From Wansuia hejianensis (GTDB taxonomy: Bacteria > Bacillota > Clostridia > Lachnospirales > Lachnospiraceae), in contig NZ_CP060635.1 in the NCBI RefSeq assembly GCF_014337215.1, forward strand, positions 1,687,501 to 1,751,500: a stretch of 64,000 bases of DNA. The letters run 5' to 3'. Position 1 is the stretch's first letter; each line of letters starts with the position of its first letter. Positions 9,249-18,349 of this stretch are shown here, one piece after another. The notes under the pieces are model-generated. The model worked only from the letters and a program-made list of their open reading frames with translations, searched no databases and was not told the origin of the DNA. The position numbers were made by a program, and so were the translations under genes.

Positions 9249-9308
9249 GATTGCCCTGGCCTTCTGCTGCTGTGAATACCTGGCTAAAACATGAATGGGG
9301 AAAAGCTT

Positions 9309-10628
9309 ATGAAAGAAGAAAAAGGAATTCGTTTATCATCGCTGATCATGATCGCCATCGGAATGGTGATTGGCTCAGGCGTAGTATCGCTGATTGGTCC
9401 TGCCATCGCCATGACGGGGCGTTCTGCAGGCATTGCCTATGCGGGCGCTGTCATTTTAGGATTGATTCTAATCCTTCCGGGTATCTTTATCGCAAGCACG
9501 ATCCGCGTCAAAGGCGGCGAATACCGGATGGTACAGGCTCTGATGGGGACGAAATTATCTGGTATTTTTGTATGGAATTTTATTGTGACACAGGTGGCAC
9601 TGTCCATGACCAGTTTAGCGATGGGAAATTATGTGAATGCCATTTTTCCGCAGATACCCGTCAACGCAGCGGCGTTTGCCACGGTCTCATTGTTCTTTGT
9701 CATCAATTTGTTTGGCCTCAAGGCAATGAGCAGGATCCAGAATATTCTGGTTATCCTTCTGCTGAGTGCATTGATTGTATTCATAGTGTTCGGCTTGCCA
9801 AACCTCAGACCGGGTTCTTTTACATTAAGCTCCGATCTGTATTTTACGGGAGGTGTCAGCGGCTTTATCTCTGCAGTTGTTTTGCTTTCCTCTTCTACCA
9901 CATCACATCAGCTGATGTTTGGCCTGGGCGGCGCCGCGAGTAACGCAAGAAAGACACTTCCAAAGGCTCTGGTTATCACAAGCTGCATTATATTCTTTAT
10001 CTTTGGCCTTGTGGGCTTTGTGGCTTCCAATGTCCTGCCCGCTTCAGAAGTGGCCGGTAAAACATTAGTTGTGGCGGCAAGAGCAATTTTGCCCGGACCG
10101 GTTTATCTCTTTTTCATGATCTGCGGTCCCATGCTGGCGATCTGCAGCACCTTCAACGGAATTTTCCCGTCAGTTGCATGGACGATGCACGCGGCCGCAG
10201 AGGATGGGTGGTTTCCGGAGTTTACGAAAAAGCTGAACCGTTTTGGCGCTCCTTATTGGTTCCTGCTCCTCCTGTATCTTGTGGCTTCCATACCTGTTTT
10301 ATTAGGTTTTACCATCGTAAATGCTACCAATTTAATGCTGTTTGTAATCTATGTCAATAAGATTTTGATTTTAGCCGGGGCATTCCGGCTGCCTGCCAAG
10401 TATCCGAATTTATGGAAGCAGTCCAGCATGCATATTCCAAATCTGCTGTATTATATTATAATTGCGATTTGCTCTGCCATGCAGGTGGCAACAGTTATCA
10501 TCAGCGGCCTGGACATGGGAATGCCAACACTGATTACGGCGCTTGTTACCATGGGGATTTTTTCCTGCTGTGCGCTGGCACGCTCGAAGCATGTGCACCT
10601 GAATTACACGGAAGATGACCTGAGATAA
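9309..10628 (+). CDS. APC-superfamily amino acid/polyamine-type permease
   Basis: An integral membrane permease of about 439 residues. The first helix has IMIAIGMVIGSGV, matching the (I/V)G.(I/V)IGSGIF substrate-binding break of APC transporters. An earlier in-frame ATG at 9291 has no ribosome site; GGGG at 9297-9300 is spaced for 9309. Third gene of the PucR-linked operon; an amino acid, amine or related compound is therefore a plausible substrate class. Confidence 0.8.
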   Translation: MKEEKGIRLSSLIMIAIGMVIGSGVVSLIGPAIAMTGRSAGIAYAGAVILGLILILPGIFIASTIRVKGGEYRMVQALMGTKLSGIFVWNFIVTQVALSMTSLAMGNYVNAIFPQIPVNAAAFATVSLFFVINLFGLKAMSRIQNILVILLLSALIVFIVFGLPNLRPGSFTLSSDLYFTGGVSGFISAVVLLSSSTTSHQLMFGLGGAASNARKTLPKALVITSCIIFFIFGLVGFVASNVLPASEVAGKTLVVAARAILPGPVYLFFMICGPMLAICSTFNGIFPSVAWTMHAAAEDGWFPEFTKKLNRFGAPYWFLLLLYLVASIPVLLGFTIVNATNLMLFVIYVNKILILAGAFRLPAKYPNLWKQSSMHIPNLLYYIIIAICSAMQVATVIISGLDMGMPTLITALVTMGIFSCCALARSKHVHLNYTEDDLR

Positions 10629-10638
10629 CAGCTATCTG

Positions 10639-11898
10639 TCACTCTGTCATCACCCGATGATCGATTGTACGGAAGGTTCTGTGCGACCTCCAGCAGAGAA
10701 TCAGGCACACGATAAACGCCCCGAAATAGATCAGATACGCCTTTCCGGAAAAACGTTCAAACAGCACGCCGTAGACCGCCTGCCCCATAGGGTTCGCGCA
10801 CATGACGATACAACTCACCAACGCCATGACTTTCCCGGTCAGGTTCACGGGAGTTACCTTCTGCGCGTAGGTAATCATCTGTATACTGAGAATCGTGGAT
10901 AAAATCATCATGATCATGCAGGAAACGGCAATGACCGCAAACCCTGTCATTCCCCCGGCGCCCGCCAAAAGTACGAACCCTGTGGGCAGCAGCGCCAGCG
11001 TACAGAGAAAGATAACGCGGGCTGAATGGCGGATATCCATTTTTCTTCCAATACTTCCGGATAACAGAGCGCCGGCCAGCCCTCCCGCTGCCAGCATCCC
11101 CTGTGCGTAACCGTACAGTCTGTTGCCAAGGCTCTGGCTAAATCCCAGCTGTGTGTTGATTACAACCGGAAGGCCTATGATGATCAGTGCAGAAAATATC
11201 AGATTTACCAGTGCCAGCAGCACTCCGACCCTGCCGATCTCCGGCCTGACCCTGCGGATGAAACGGAAGCTTTCCTTCATATCTGAAGCTGCAATAGCAA
11301 ACGCACTTTTTTCTGAGGGCTGCTTTTCATACGGAATATGGATGAAAATTTCCATCACTGCAGATATGCAAAAGCATAGAATACTTATATAAATGATTGG
11401 CTGCAGCCCCCAGAAACCAAACACCATCCCTCCCAATACCGGACCGATCACCCCTGCCAGTGAATTCACCGCATTGACAACCGCATTGCCTGCCATCAGG
11501 TTTTCTGAAGACACCAGCACCGGAAGCGAAGCCTGGACAGCCGGCTGATAAGCTCCCTGAATGCCGTATAGGAGCATCAGCACCGCCACCAGCAGCGGCA
11601 CAAGCTGGAAGGTATTGTTAGCCGCAGCGTAAAAAGCCATCAGGCCGGCAGTGCAGAAATCCAGGCAAACCATAATATTGCGCTTATTCACCCTGTCCGC
11701 TATAATGCCTCCAACCGGTGAAAGAATCACCATCGGCAGAAAGGAAAGTGCCAACACCATCCCGTACAGCGCCGCGGACCCCGTTTTGTTCAGTAAATAC
11801 AGCGGCAGCGCATACCGCAGAATATTATTTCCAAACAGTGAAATTATCTGACCGATCACTACCATTGTAAAATCTCGTTGAAACAGCTTGTCTTTCAT
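10639..11898 (-). CDS. MFS drug-efflux-type transporter
   Basis: A 419-residue 12-helix MFS protein of the macrolide-efflux (MefA/MFS_3) type: a start reading FTMVVIGQIISLFGNNILRYALPLYLL and the GGIIADRVNKRNIM loop between helices 2 and 3. A perfect palindromic operator lies 23 bp upstream of its start and recurs in front of the adjacent tetR gene, so the pair is a repressor-controlled exporter unit. It converges with the APC permease with only 10 bp between stop codons and no visible terminator. Confidence 0.85.
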   Translation of the reverse strand: MKDKLFQRDFTMVVIGQIISLFGNNILRYALPLYLLNKTGSAALYGMVLALSFLPMVILSPVGGIIADRVNKRNIMVCLDFCTAGLMAFYAAANNTFQLVPLLVAVLMLLYGIQGAYQPAVQASLPVLVSSENLMAGNAVVNAVNSLAGVIGPVLGGMVFGFWGLQPIIYISILCFCISAVMEIFIHIPYEKQPSEKSAFAIAASDMKESFRFIRRVRPEIGRVGVLLALVNLIFSALIIIGLPVVINTQLGFSQSLGNRLYGYAQGMLAAGGLAGALLSGSIGRKMDIRHSARVIFLCTLALLPTGFVLLAGAGGMTGFAVIAVSCMIMMILSTILSIQMITYAQKVTPVNLTGKVMALVSCIVMCANPMGQAVYGVLFERFSGKAYLIYFGAFIVCLILCWRSHRTFRTIDHRVMTE

Positions 11899-11920
11899 AT
11901 ACTATGTATCCTTTCTTTTT

Positions 11921-11941
11921 ACATACCAACCGTTGGTATGT
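11921..11941. promoter_or_regulatory. TetR operator in front of the MFS exporter
   Basis: A perfect dyad with 10-bp arms (ACATACCAAC and its complement) around one central base. The core ACATACC..GGTATGT is repeated in front of the tetR gene, which marks both as binding sites of the neighbouring repressor. AT-rich -10-like sequence on the minus strand lies just upstream. Confidence 0.85.
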
Positions 11942-12009
11942 ATTATTATAAAAATAATCTGCCCTGTCATGGGCAGAAAATGCTGTGTACCTTAAAATGT
12001 CCCGGCCGC

Positions 12010-12666
12010 CTATGGCGTTTCTTTCCGGGAGAGCCTGCAATAACGGATATAGCTTTCCAGCATCTCATCATCCAGAAGATCCAGTCCCATGCCGCAGAGC
12101 AGCTCATTAAAAAAGCGCACCCGGCCCTCCATTTCGCTAAGATCCGCCCTTATCACCAGTGGATTCAGCCAGATGTTGGCCAGCAAAACTATGACTTCTG
12201 ACAATTCCCGCGGATATTCCGTCACAATCGAGCCGTCACGTATCCCCTGCTTTATCACAGGAAATATATACTTTGGCGCAACCTCGCTGAATATCTCACG
12301 CATCTGAATGGCCAACAGCCTTGGATTGTCGATCATATCCGGCGCAACCGTGAACATGACATCCCTGTCGGCAGTGGCAAGTGACAGCTGGAACATCTTT
12401 TTCAGCTTCCCATAGCCGGAAAGGGTCTTGTCATCCCGTACCTCCCGCAGCTCTTCGACTACGCGCTCATTATAACGATCCCCGACTGCGTTGAAAATGT
12501 CCTCCTTTGACCTGAAGTGGTGATAAACTGCCCCCTTGGACAGTCCGCCCAGTCCGTCGATAATGTCTTGTATAGAAGTATTTTCATAACCTTTTTCGAG
12601 AAATAGCCGCTGAGCCACATCCAGGATCCGTTTCACCGTTTCTTCCGGATATTTGTTCCTTGACAT
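12010..12666 (-). CDS. TetR/AcrR-family repressor
   Basis: A 218-residue regulator with a standard N-terminal TetR helix-turn-helix: ILDVAQRLFLEKGYENTSIQDI then GLSKGAVYHHFRSKEDIF. The C-terminal ligand domain is unassigned. It precedes the MFS exporter on the same strand, and both have the same palindrome upstream, so it most likely represses itself and the exporter and is released by an exported compound. Confidence 0.9.
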   Translation of the reverse strand: MSRNKYPEETVKRILDVAQRLFLEKGYENTSIQDIIDGLGGLSKGAVYHHFRSKEDIFNAVGDRYNERVVEELREVRDDKTLSGYGKLKKMFQLSLATADRDVMFTVAPDMIDNPRLLAIQMREIFSEVAPKYIFPVIKQGIRDGSIVTEYPRELSEVIVLLANIWLNPLVIRADLSEMEGRVRFFNELLCGMGLDLLDDEMLESYIRYCRLSRKETP

Positions 12667-12683
12667 TCCTTCATCCCCTTTTT

Positions 12684-12733
12684 ACATACCATTGGTATGT
12701 TTAGATCATAGCACCGGTTTTTGACGCTGTCAA
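12684..12733 (-). promoter_or_regulatory. tetR promoter with downstream operator
   Basis: On the minus strand TTGACA (12728-12733), 17 bp, TATGAT (12705-12710), then a palindrome ACATACCA-T-TGGTATGT (12684-12700) covering the start region of the transcript. This is a textbook layout for autorepression. Confidence 0.85.
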
Positions 12734-12780
12734 GGATTTTTTATTCAGTCCTCTCCGCCCCTTCCGCATGATACGCCTCT

Positions 12781-13050
12781 CTATAAATGTTCCGGGTACT
12801 CTTTGTCTTTCCAGTACCACCATTTTAATTTTTCTGACTCATGGCTGCTGTGGTCCGCGTAGTAAACGGCGCACCGGAACACATAGAGCTGGCATCTGTC
12901 TTCCAGATACCCTTTTTTCAGGCAATCCAAGCGGTATATTTCCTCAGGGTCCCTTCCTTTCAGCTCCTCTATCGTATGAATACCGATATTTCTGAGATCC
13001 TGGGCTATGTTCTTCCCGACACCCGGTATTTTCAGCAAGTCATCTTCCAT
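12781..13050 (-). CDS. Cdd1-family helix-hairpin-helix protein
   Basis: An 89-residue small protein with an N-terminal helix-hairpin-helix (LLKIPGVGKNIAQDLRNIGI) and the C-terminal YxCAVYYA / W-rich end typical of the Cdd1 ('pathogenicity locus') family. The fold suggests nucleic-acid binding; the cellular role is not known. It is flanked by unrelated genes and is probably monocistronic. Confidence 0.75.
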   Translation of the reverse strand: MEDDLLKIPGVGKNIAQDLRNIGIHTIEELKGRDPEEIYRLDCLKKGYLEDRCQLYVFRCAVYYADHSSHESEKLKWWYWKDKEYPEHL

Positions 13051-13146
13051 TCTGTTTTCCTTTCTCCCTTTTTATAAAAGAAACAATATTATATTTTCAT
13101 GATATCACAACAGACATGTCATCTGTATGTCATGTTCATCTCCTTG

Positions 13147-14256
13147 TTATCCGCAATGCCTTTCCCATTCCTTCCGGTACTCTGTGGCGTCAATTGGGAA
13201 TCTGATCTTCTCTCCGCGCCAGGAAGACAAGTATGCCCCATTAATCATCTGAAGGGATTGAAGAGCCTCTTCTGCGGGACAGAGAATTTGCTCCTTCCCC
13301 TGAACAGCCCGGATGAAATTATTGACAATGGCGGCCTGCTGGACGGTGTTCTCCGCACCGTCAAATTCCAGGGTCCTTTCCGTATACGGAACCGTTCCAT
13401 ATACCTCCCGAGAACTCTCCGCATATTCCCGTTCGTCCTGTTCCAGCCGCCTCCAGATCATATGTCGGTCATTTTCCAGGATAATCTGCCCCCTGCTCCC
13501 GCTGATTTCCAACCGGTTTGTGCCCGGACATTCCCGTGCTGATGCAATAAATTGAACGGTTGCGCCGCCCGGATACCACATCTGGATCACCGCTTCATTC
13601 TCCACTTCAATCTGCCGCTCCACGCCATAGCTGCAGAACGCCTGGAGCTCTTCCGGCATTCCCAGCAGCCACACAAGCACATCCAGCTGATGGGAAGCCT
13701 GCGTCAGAAGAAGGCCGCCGCCTTCTCCTTTCCAGGTGCCTTTCCACTCCTGGGCGTTATAGTATGCCGGGGTACGGTATAAGTTTGTCAGCAGCCAGCT
13801 CGCACGCTTAATCTTTCCCAGATCCCGGGAAGCGACCATGCTCTGCACCCTGCGGTAAGCCTTGCTTGTTCTCCTGCAATACAGCACTCCTGCCGTTAGT
13901 TCCGGATGTGATTTCACTGACTGTACGATACGCTCTCCTTCCTCAGTGAATACGCCTGCCGGCTTTTCAATCAACACGTGAACTCCGGCTGCCAGAGCTG
14001 CCTCAGCCATAGCTATATGGAAGAAATGAGGCGTACAGATCAAAACAGCGTCTATACATCCACTGTCCAGCATCTCCTGATAATCTGTAAATAAAGCGGT
14101 CTGTTCCAGCCCGTATTTCTTCCGCACCGTTTCCATATGCTGCAAATTCCTGCTGGACACAGCGCACAGGCTGCAGCCTGTAATTCTCTGTTTTACAATT
14201 AATTTTATATATTCTTCCGCAATATAACCGATCCCGGCAATCCCGATCCGTACCAT
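13147..14256 (-). CDS. Gfo/Idh/MocA-family oxidoreductase
   Basis: A 369-residue NAD(P)-dependent oxidoreductase. The N-terminal Rossmann fold has GIAGIGYIAEEY, the central EKPAG motif is present near residue 98, and the C-terminal domain carries the catalytic-type H in LLLTQASHQLD. Members act on sugars, inositols and related polyols. Upstream lie only the remnants of an AmmeMemoRadiSam cluster, so the context gives no substrate. Confidence 0.85.
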   Translation of the reverse strand: MVRIGIAGIGYIAEEYIKLIVKQRITGCSLCAVSSRNLQHMETVRKKYGLEQTALFTDYQEMLDSGCIDAVLICTPHFFHIAMAEAALAAGVHVLIEKPAGVFTEEGERIVQSVKSHPELTAGVLYCRRTSKAYRRVQSMVASRDLGKIKRASWLLTNLYRTPAYYNAQEWKGTWKGEGGGLLLTQASHQLDVLVWLLGMPEELQAFCSYGVERQIEVENEAVIQMWYPGGATVQFIASARECPGTNRLEISGSRGQIILENDRHMIWRRLEQDEREYAESSREVYGTVPYTERTLEFDGAENTVQQAAIVNNFIRAVQGKEQILCPAEEALQSLQMINGAYLSSWRGEKIRFPIDATEYRKEWERHCG

Positions 14257-14274
14257 ACTTCCTGCCCCCTGTAC

Positions 14275-14652
14275 TCATACACACCAGCTTTTCAGCGCCG
14301 GTACCCTTTTCTCACTTTCATACCAGCGGTCCAGCTCCGGCACCCTTTTCTTACATTCACACCAGCGGTCCAGCTCCGGCACCCTTTTCTCACTCTCACA
14401 CCGGCGGTCCAGCTCCGGCACCCTTTTCTCACTCTCACACCAACGATCCAGCGCCAGGCCTGTAATTTTCCCGCATCCTGCCGGAAAGCGCTGTTCATTC
14501 TCCTGTCTGACGCTTTCATGCATTGCTGCATATCCAGAAATATAGATGAGCGATACAATCTGGCCTCCCACATTTTTTCTGGCTCTGCACAAACCCGTCT
14601 CTCCTTCCTTCAGGAGACAATGACGAGGGCAGACTCTGCGGGCGGCTCTCAT
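14275..14652 (-). pseudogene. truncated AmmeMemoRadiSam-system radical SAM protein (AmrS-like)
   Basis: The N-terminus MRAARRVCPRHCLLKEGETG and following ARKNVGGQIVS match the start of AmrS radical SAM proteins, and GKITGLALD, which normally follows soon after, is displaced by about 26 unrelated residues. The radical SAM core with its CxxxCxxC cluster never appears: after LALD the frame runs into four 13-residue repeats and stops. The start overlaps the stop of the AMMECR1 gene by 4 nt, as in intact operons. I read this as a gene whose body was deleted and replaced by an expanding in-frame minisatellite. A short expressed repeat protein cannot be excluded. Confidence 0.65.
14296..14451 (-). 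repeat. four tandem 39-bp repeats, in frame
   Basis: Four copies of a 39-bp unit coding for LDRWCESEKRVPE with one or two changes per copy, and a fifth partial copy before the stop codon. The unit length is a multiple of three, so copy-number change keeps the frame. There is no spacer variation, so it is not a CRISPR array. Confidence 0.85.
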
Positions 14653-15604
14653 GCTTTTTCCCCGTGACGGATCACCTGAAAACGTTCCAGCATCACATCC
14701 CGGTCCTCCTGACGGATGCCGGCTTTCTCTTTTGCGATCGCCACTTGATGTTCCGGCGATTCCACTCCTTCCAGCTCTGACAGCTCTTCCGGCGACACCG
14801 GCGGAAACCTGGGATCTCTGGTGCCGGCGCTCACCGCATGATCAATGATTTCTCCGGCGATACACTCACAAAAAGGAGCTATGCTTCCAATACACCCCCG
14901 CAGATGCCCTCCTTTATGCAGGGAAACAAAAGCCCCTGCCTGTTCCCGGACCATCTCTTCCGGCAGGCCGTCAGGTATCTCCAGGCGTTTGCCTGATTTC
15001 ACATAATGCTCCAGTGCTGCCCTCGCCAGCGCAGTATAGGGATCCTCGGTCGCCTTTTTATACTGCTCCAGGAAATTTCTGTCAGAGTCTTTGCCAGTGA
15101 CCATGTACATACAGATCCCATAACCAACTCCGAAATTCCCCTGATACGACAGCTTCTCCGCCCGCACTTTCTTCCGGTCCAGCGCCCCTGCCAGTATCGT
15201 AAAGGATCTGTGCCCACATTCCCCGGCCCTGCTGCAGAAATCCTCAGGAAATTCTCCTCTTCTCCTCCGCCCAAAGTTCCCCAGGGCATTTCCTTTTCCT
15301 CCCCGGTGCGGCACAGGGCTTCCACAAATTTTGCGTCACAATCCGCTCCAACACTCACCTGTCCGGCCTGAAAACGGCTGAAATCCCCGGTAAGCCTGTT
15401 ATCTGGACGGATATGGAAATAATCCCGGCAGAGAATTGAATGGGGCGAGATCACCACAATGGTATCCGGCTTTATTCTCGCGGTCTCCTTTCCCACACGA
15501 TGGTACGCTTCTATTGTTTCCGCAATCTCTCTCTGTTCGCCCCTTCCCACTTCAGGGATAATCAACGGGGGATGTGGTACCATAAATCCGGCTGTAACTG
15601 ACAT
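14649..15604 (-). pseudogene. AmmeMemoRadiSam protein A (MEMO + AMMECR1 fusion), decayed
   Basis: The intact parent would be a fusion of about 460 residues: a MEMO/LigB-like domain, then an AMMECR1 domain. Here the start (GGAGAG before ATG at 15604) and MVPHPPLIIPEVGRGE are good, as is VVISPHS. After GTLG a stretch of MEMO that should hold over 100 residues is missing, and the frame shifts around 15260-15280, where GECGHRSFTILAGALD resumes in another frame. The AMMECR1 part keeps EMVREQAGAFVSLHKGGHLRGC and AGTRDPRF, but about 35 residues are missing before EHQVAIAKEKAGI. Two deletions and a frameshift make function unlikely. Confidence 0.75.
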
Positions 15605-15881
15605 GGCAATCTCTCCTTTCACCGGCAGAGAATTTTCACAGTCTCCGCCAAAATATCTGAACCGCAGCGGCCGCAAAACAGGCTATACTTATGATACTTA
15701 TACAATAGCACAGAATCCCGTGCGCGCACAGATACCCGTATTATATTTTCTATAAATCTATGCATTCCTTATGACCGGTCAGAGATATACAGCCCGTGAT
15801 CGCATCAGCCGTGTACACCATTCCAGAAAAGTGGTATACTATACAACTGATAATATTAATGCGTTTTATAATGAAAAAGAG

Positions 15882-16575
15882 ATGATGGCTGTGCAATTTA
15901 TTCAGCCATTGGAGCAGGAAGCTACTGCCGGAATTCTGCTGGCTTTATGCATTATCCTGTTTGCCGGACTACTTTTTGCTAAAATAACCAGTTTTTTCCG
16001 TCTTCCCCGTGTAACTGGCTATATTCTGGTCGGAATATTGATAGGACCGGATGTGCTGGGGTTAATCACCTCACAATTCTTCATCCACATGGATTTTGTC
16101 AGTGATATCGCATTGGCATGTATTGCATTTGGCGTTGGGAAATATTTTAAGCTGTAAGAACTGCGCAAGACCGGTAAAGAAATCTTCCTGATTACGCTGG
16201 CAGAGTCATTCATTGCAGGTATTTTTGTCACTCTGTTCACATACTGTATATTCCGCACTTCCTGGGACTTCTCTCTTCTCCTGGGCGCAGTGGCAACTGC
16301 GACGGCCCCGGCCAGTACAATTATGACAATCAAGCAATACCATGCGCGCGGTGAATTCGTGCGCCTTTTGCTCCAGATCGTCGCATTGGACGACGCTGTA
16401 TGCCTCCTCGCCTTCAGCTTCGCGTCTGCCATAGTTTCTTCCAACGTCAACGGCGCATTTTCTATCCAGGCAATCGGGTTGCCCATCCTGTACAACATTC
16501 TGGCAATCGCCGCCGGATGCCTCTGTGCCTGGGCGCTGTTTAAATCTCACGCCAGACGCAGCCCCCTCTTATTAC
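15882..16575 (+). pseudogene. CPA2-type Na+/H+ antiporter, nonsense mutation and C-terminal loss
   Basis: The plus frame begins MMAVQFIQPLEQEATAGI and shows antiporter helices, including FRLPRVTGYILVGILIGPD, the typical second helix. A single in-frame TAA at 16156 interrupts it; the same frame continues with ELRKTGKEIFLITL and GAVATATAPAST, the membrane part with the family's conserved residues. Homology ends at about 16565, just where the oppositely oriented HNH gene ends, so the C-terminal half was removed by the event that brought in that gene. Confidence 0.75.
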
Positions 16576-17684
16576 TAAATTTCACAGGAGTATATCCAGT
16601 TCTTAAATCCACAATTTTTCGCCGACTGATAGACTGGCTGAATGACCTCCGCCAGCGCCTTTGAAAATTCTACACAGGAAAGGCCCTGCCTGTAAATCCG
16701 TTGCCGGACGTCATCACTATTCAGATGCTCTCTGGCACATTTTTCAAATGCATCCCTTACCGTATCGTATTTCCACATCATTTTATAGGAGAAGAATTCC
16801 TGACCTGCCAGCTTTGGAAAATATGTGTCCCAGTCAGGCAGGTAATTGCTCTTGCTGCTGTTAATACTCCTGGTTGTGGGACTCAGGTTCCAGAGTTCAT
16901 CATGCGCCACATAAGACCATGGCACAAAATGATCAATAGAAATATCTCTGCCCGTTAACTGCACCTGGCCGTAGATGTCCTGAACAGGACGGATGCTCAG
17001 TAAGAGCTTCCAGTATTTTTTTACCTTTTCCAGTTTCCGTTCCTGGGGAGGATATAGCTTATCTGCAATACCTGGAACGCTCGGATTGCGTTTCTGAAGA
17101 TAACAGATCATGTGATACTGCAGCCAGCCCTTGATAATCGCCTGGTTCTCATGGATATAGGTAAACCAGTCATCCTCTATGCGTATGGTTGTCTGCAGCC
17201 CGTTGAAGCAGTCAAAATAATAAAGCAGATTTGGTTCCTGATTGATTCTTTCAATCAAATCCCTTTCTGAAACCTTCCAGGCGGTTCCCTTCATCGTCTT
17301 CATAAAAGGAGCCTGGAGGCGGTATGGGACATTTCTCTTAAGAATCTGTTTCCTATTGATCAGTTCTTTGTCAGTGCTGCGTTTCAGAAAGCTGACGATA
17401 TTGGATTTTTTCTCAGAAGGCCTCATCTGCGTAACCGTCTGTATGTAATTGACCAAAGCCTCCAGGTTATCCTTAGGACCCAGATTTAAATGGTACTCGG
17501 TAACCATGTACCATGCGTCGGCTATCATTTCATCAATCAGCTCTTCGAAGGAGATTCTCCTTTTTCCTTCCAGGATTTTAGACACAATCGCCTGGAACCA
17601 GAAAAATTTGTAGCATTCACTGGTGTTGTCAAACAAACGGCTTAAGTATCTGATTTCCAGATCTTCTGCGTATGGGAGATGCAT
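16575..17684 (-). CDS. HNH endonuclease-domain protein
   Basis: A 369-residue protein with an HNH-type motif in its second half: DISIDHFVPWSYVAHDELWNL, then TTRSINSSKSNYLPDW, giving the D-H, N and N residues of the metal finger. The N-terminal 230 residues are helical and unassigned. Proteins of this type are found in variable, defence-rich regions, but no partner (helicase, methylase) is present. AGGAGG is 8 nt before the ATG and the gene looks intact. It sits between a truncated antiporter and element remnants, so it is accessory DNA, perhaps left from an older insertion. Confidence 0.7.
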   Translation of the reverse strand: MHLPYAEDLEIRYLSRLFDNTSECYKFFWFQAIVSKILEGKRRISFEELIDEMIADAWYMVTEYHLNLGPKDNLEALVNYIQTVTQMRPSEKKSNIVSFLKRSTDKELINRKQILKRNVPYRLQAPFMKTMKGTAWKVSERDLIERINQEPNLLYYFDCFNGLQTTIRIEDDWFTYIHENQAIIKGWLQYHMICYLQKRNPSVPGIADKLYPPQERKLEKVKKYWKLLLSIRPVQDIYGQVQLTGRDISIDHFVPWSYVAHDELWNLSPTTRSINSSKSNYLPDWDTYFPKLAGQEFFSYKMMWKYDTVRDAFEKCAREHLNSDDVRQRIYRQGLSCVEFSKALAEVIQPVYQSAKNCGFKNWIYSCEI

Positions 17685-17939
17685 GGGGATTCCTCCTTTT
17701 TATACTGTATATTATTTGCCCATTGTCCAGCTTTGGCCGGCATAATACTTGACAATCTGACTTCATTATATGTGAAAGCACACCGCCTGGCTTTTGTTGC
17801 CCTAAGACAGCTATAAGTATTATCGGAAGGTTACTATAGATAATCCCTCGATTTACTTACCTTGCTCCTTCGGCTTGAAGTATCTGAAAAGTTGTTGCAA
17901 TCTCTTCCCGGCAGTAAAATTCAGCAGACTTAATATGTG

Positions 17940-18349
17940 CTATATCTGTTTAACACAATCTCCCGGAACTTTTCTCCCGAATAAAAATACTCTGTTTTTC
18001 CATTTGCCTTCATCGTGAATAACCATTTGAAATTTATACGCCACCTGCGCGGGTGTTAATTCCGATGGATTCAAATTGTCCTTAATTGCATCTGTATGTA
18101 TCCTGTAATTCAGTTTGGAAGTAGCTTCTATCCACTTCTTTGGTGACATTGTAAATGCGTTTGCTCCTGCCTGCTTTTTAAGCCCCTCGAATTCGAGGGG
18201 TTTAAAATCTGGATTATGAAGCTTTTCCCATAATCCCAATAATTCTATCACATCTCGATTTCTCATCCAATTTTGTATAACCGCTGTTGGGTCATCACTT
18301 TTATATCGAGTTATATCCGTCAATGAAATAATTTCATTTTCAAAGTCCT
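17940..18349 (-). pseudogene. KilA-N domain protein remnant
   Basis: The frame reads EIISLTDITRYKSDDPTAVI, then NWMRNRDVIELLGLWEKLHN, a clear KilA-N (phage antirepressor-like DNA-binding) domain, followed by AFTMSPKKWIEATS. It has no proper start: only a TTG at 18323, and the frame opens just upstream at 18349 inside the recombinase 3' end. The middle of the family (the usual GGTYAHKDIAFEF part) is missing, and the tail LNYRIHTDAIKDNL follows directly. This is a 5'-truncated, internally deleted remnant next to the element end. The 255 bases to its left hold no gene. Confidence 0.6.

Noticed and set aside
9251..9943. Plus-strand frame overlapping the APC permease in another phase
   Set aside because: The permease frame has clear helices and motifs; this one reads as His/Arg-rich noise.
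14296..14451. Possible CRISPR array
   Set aside because: The 39-bp units are contiguous, without unique spacers, and in frame within a gene.
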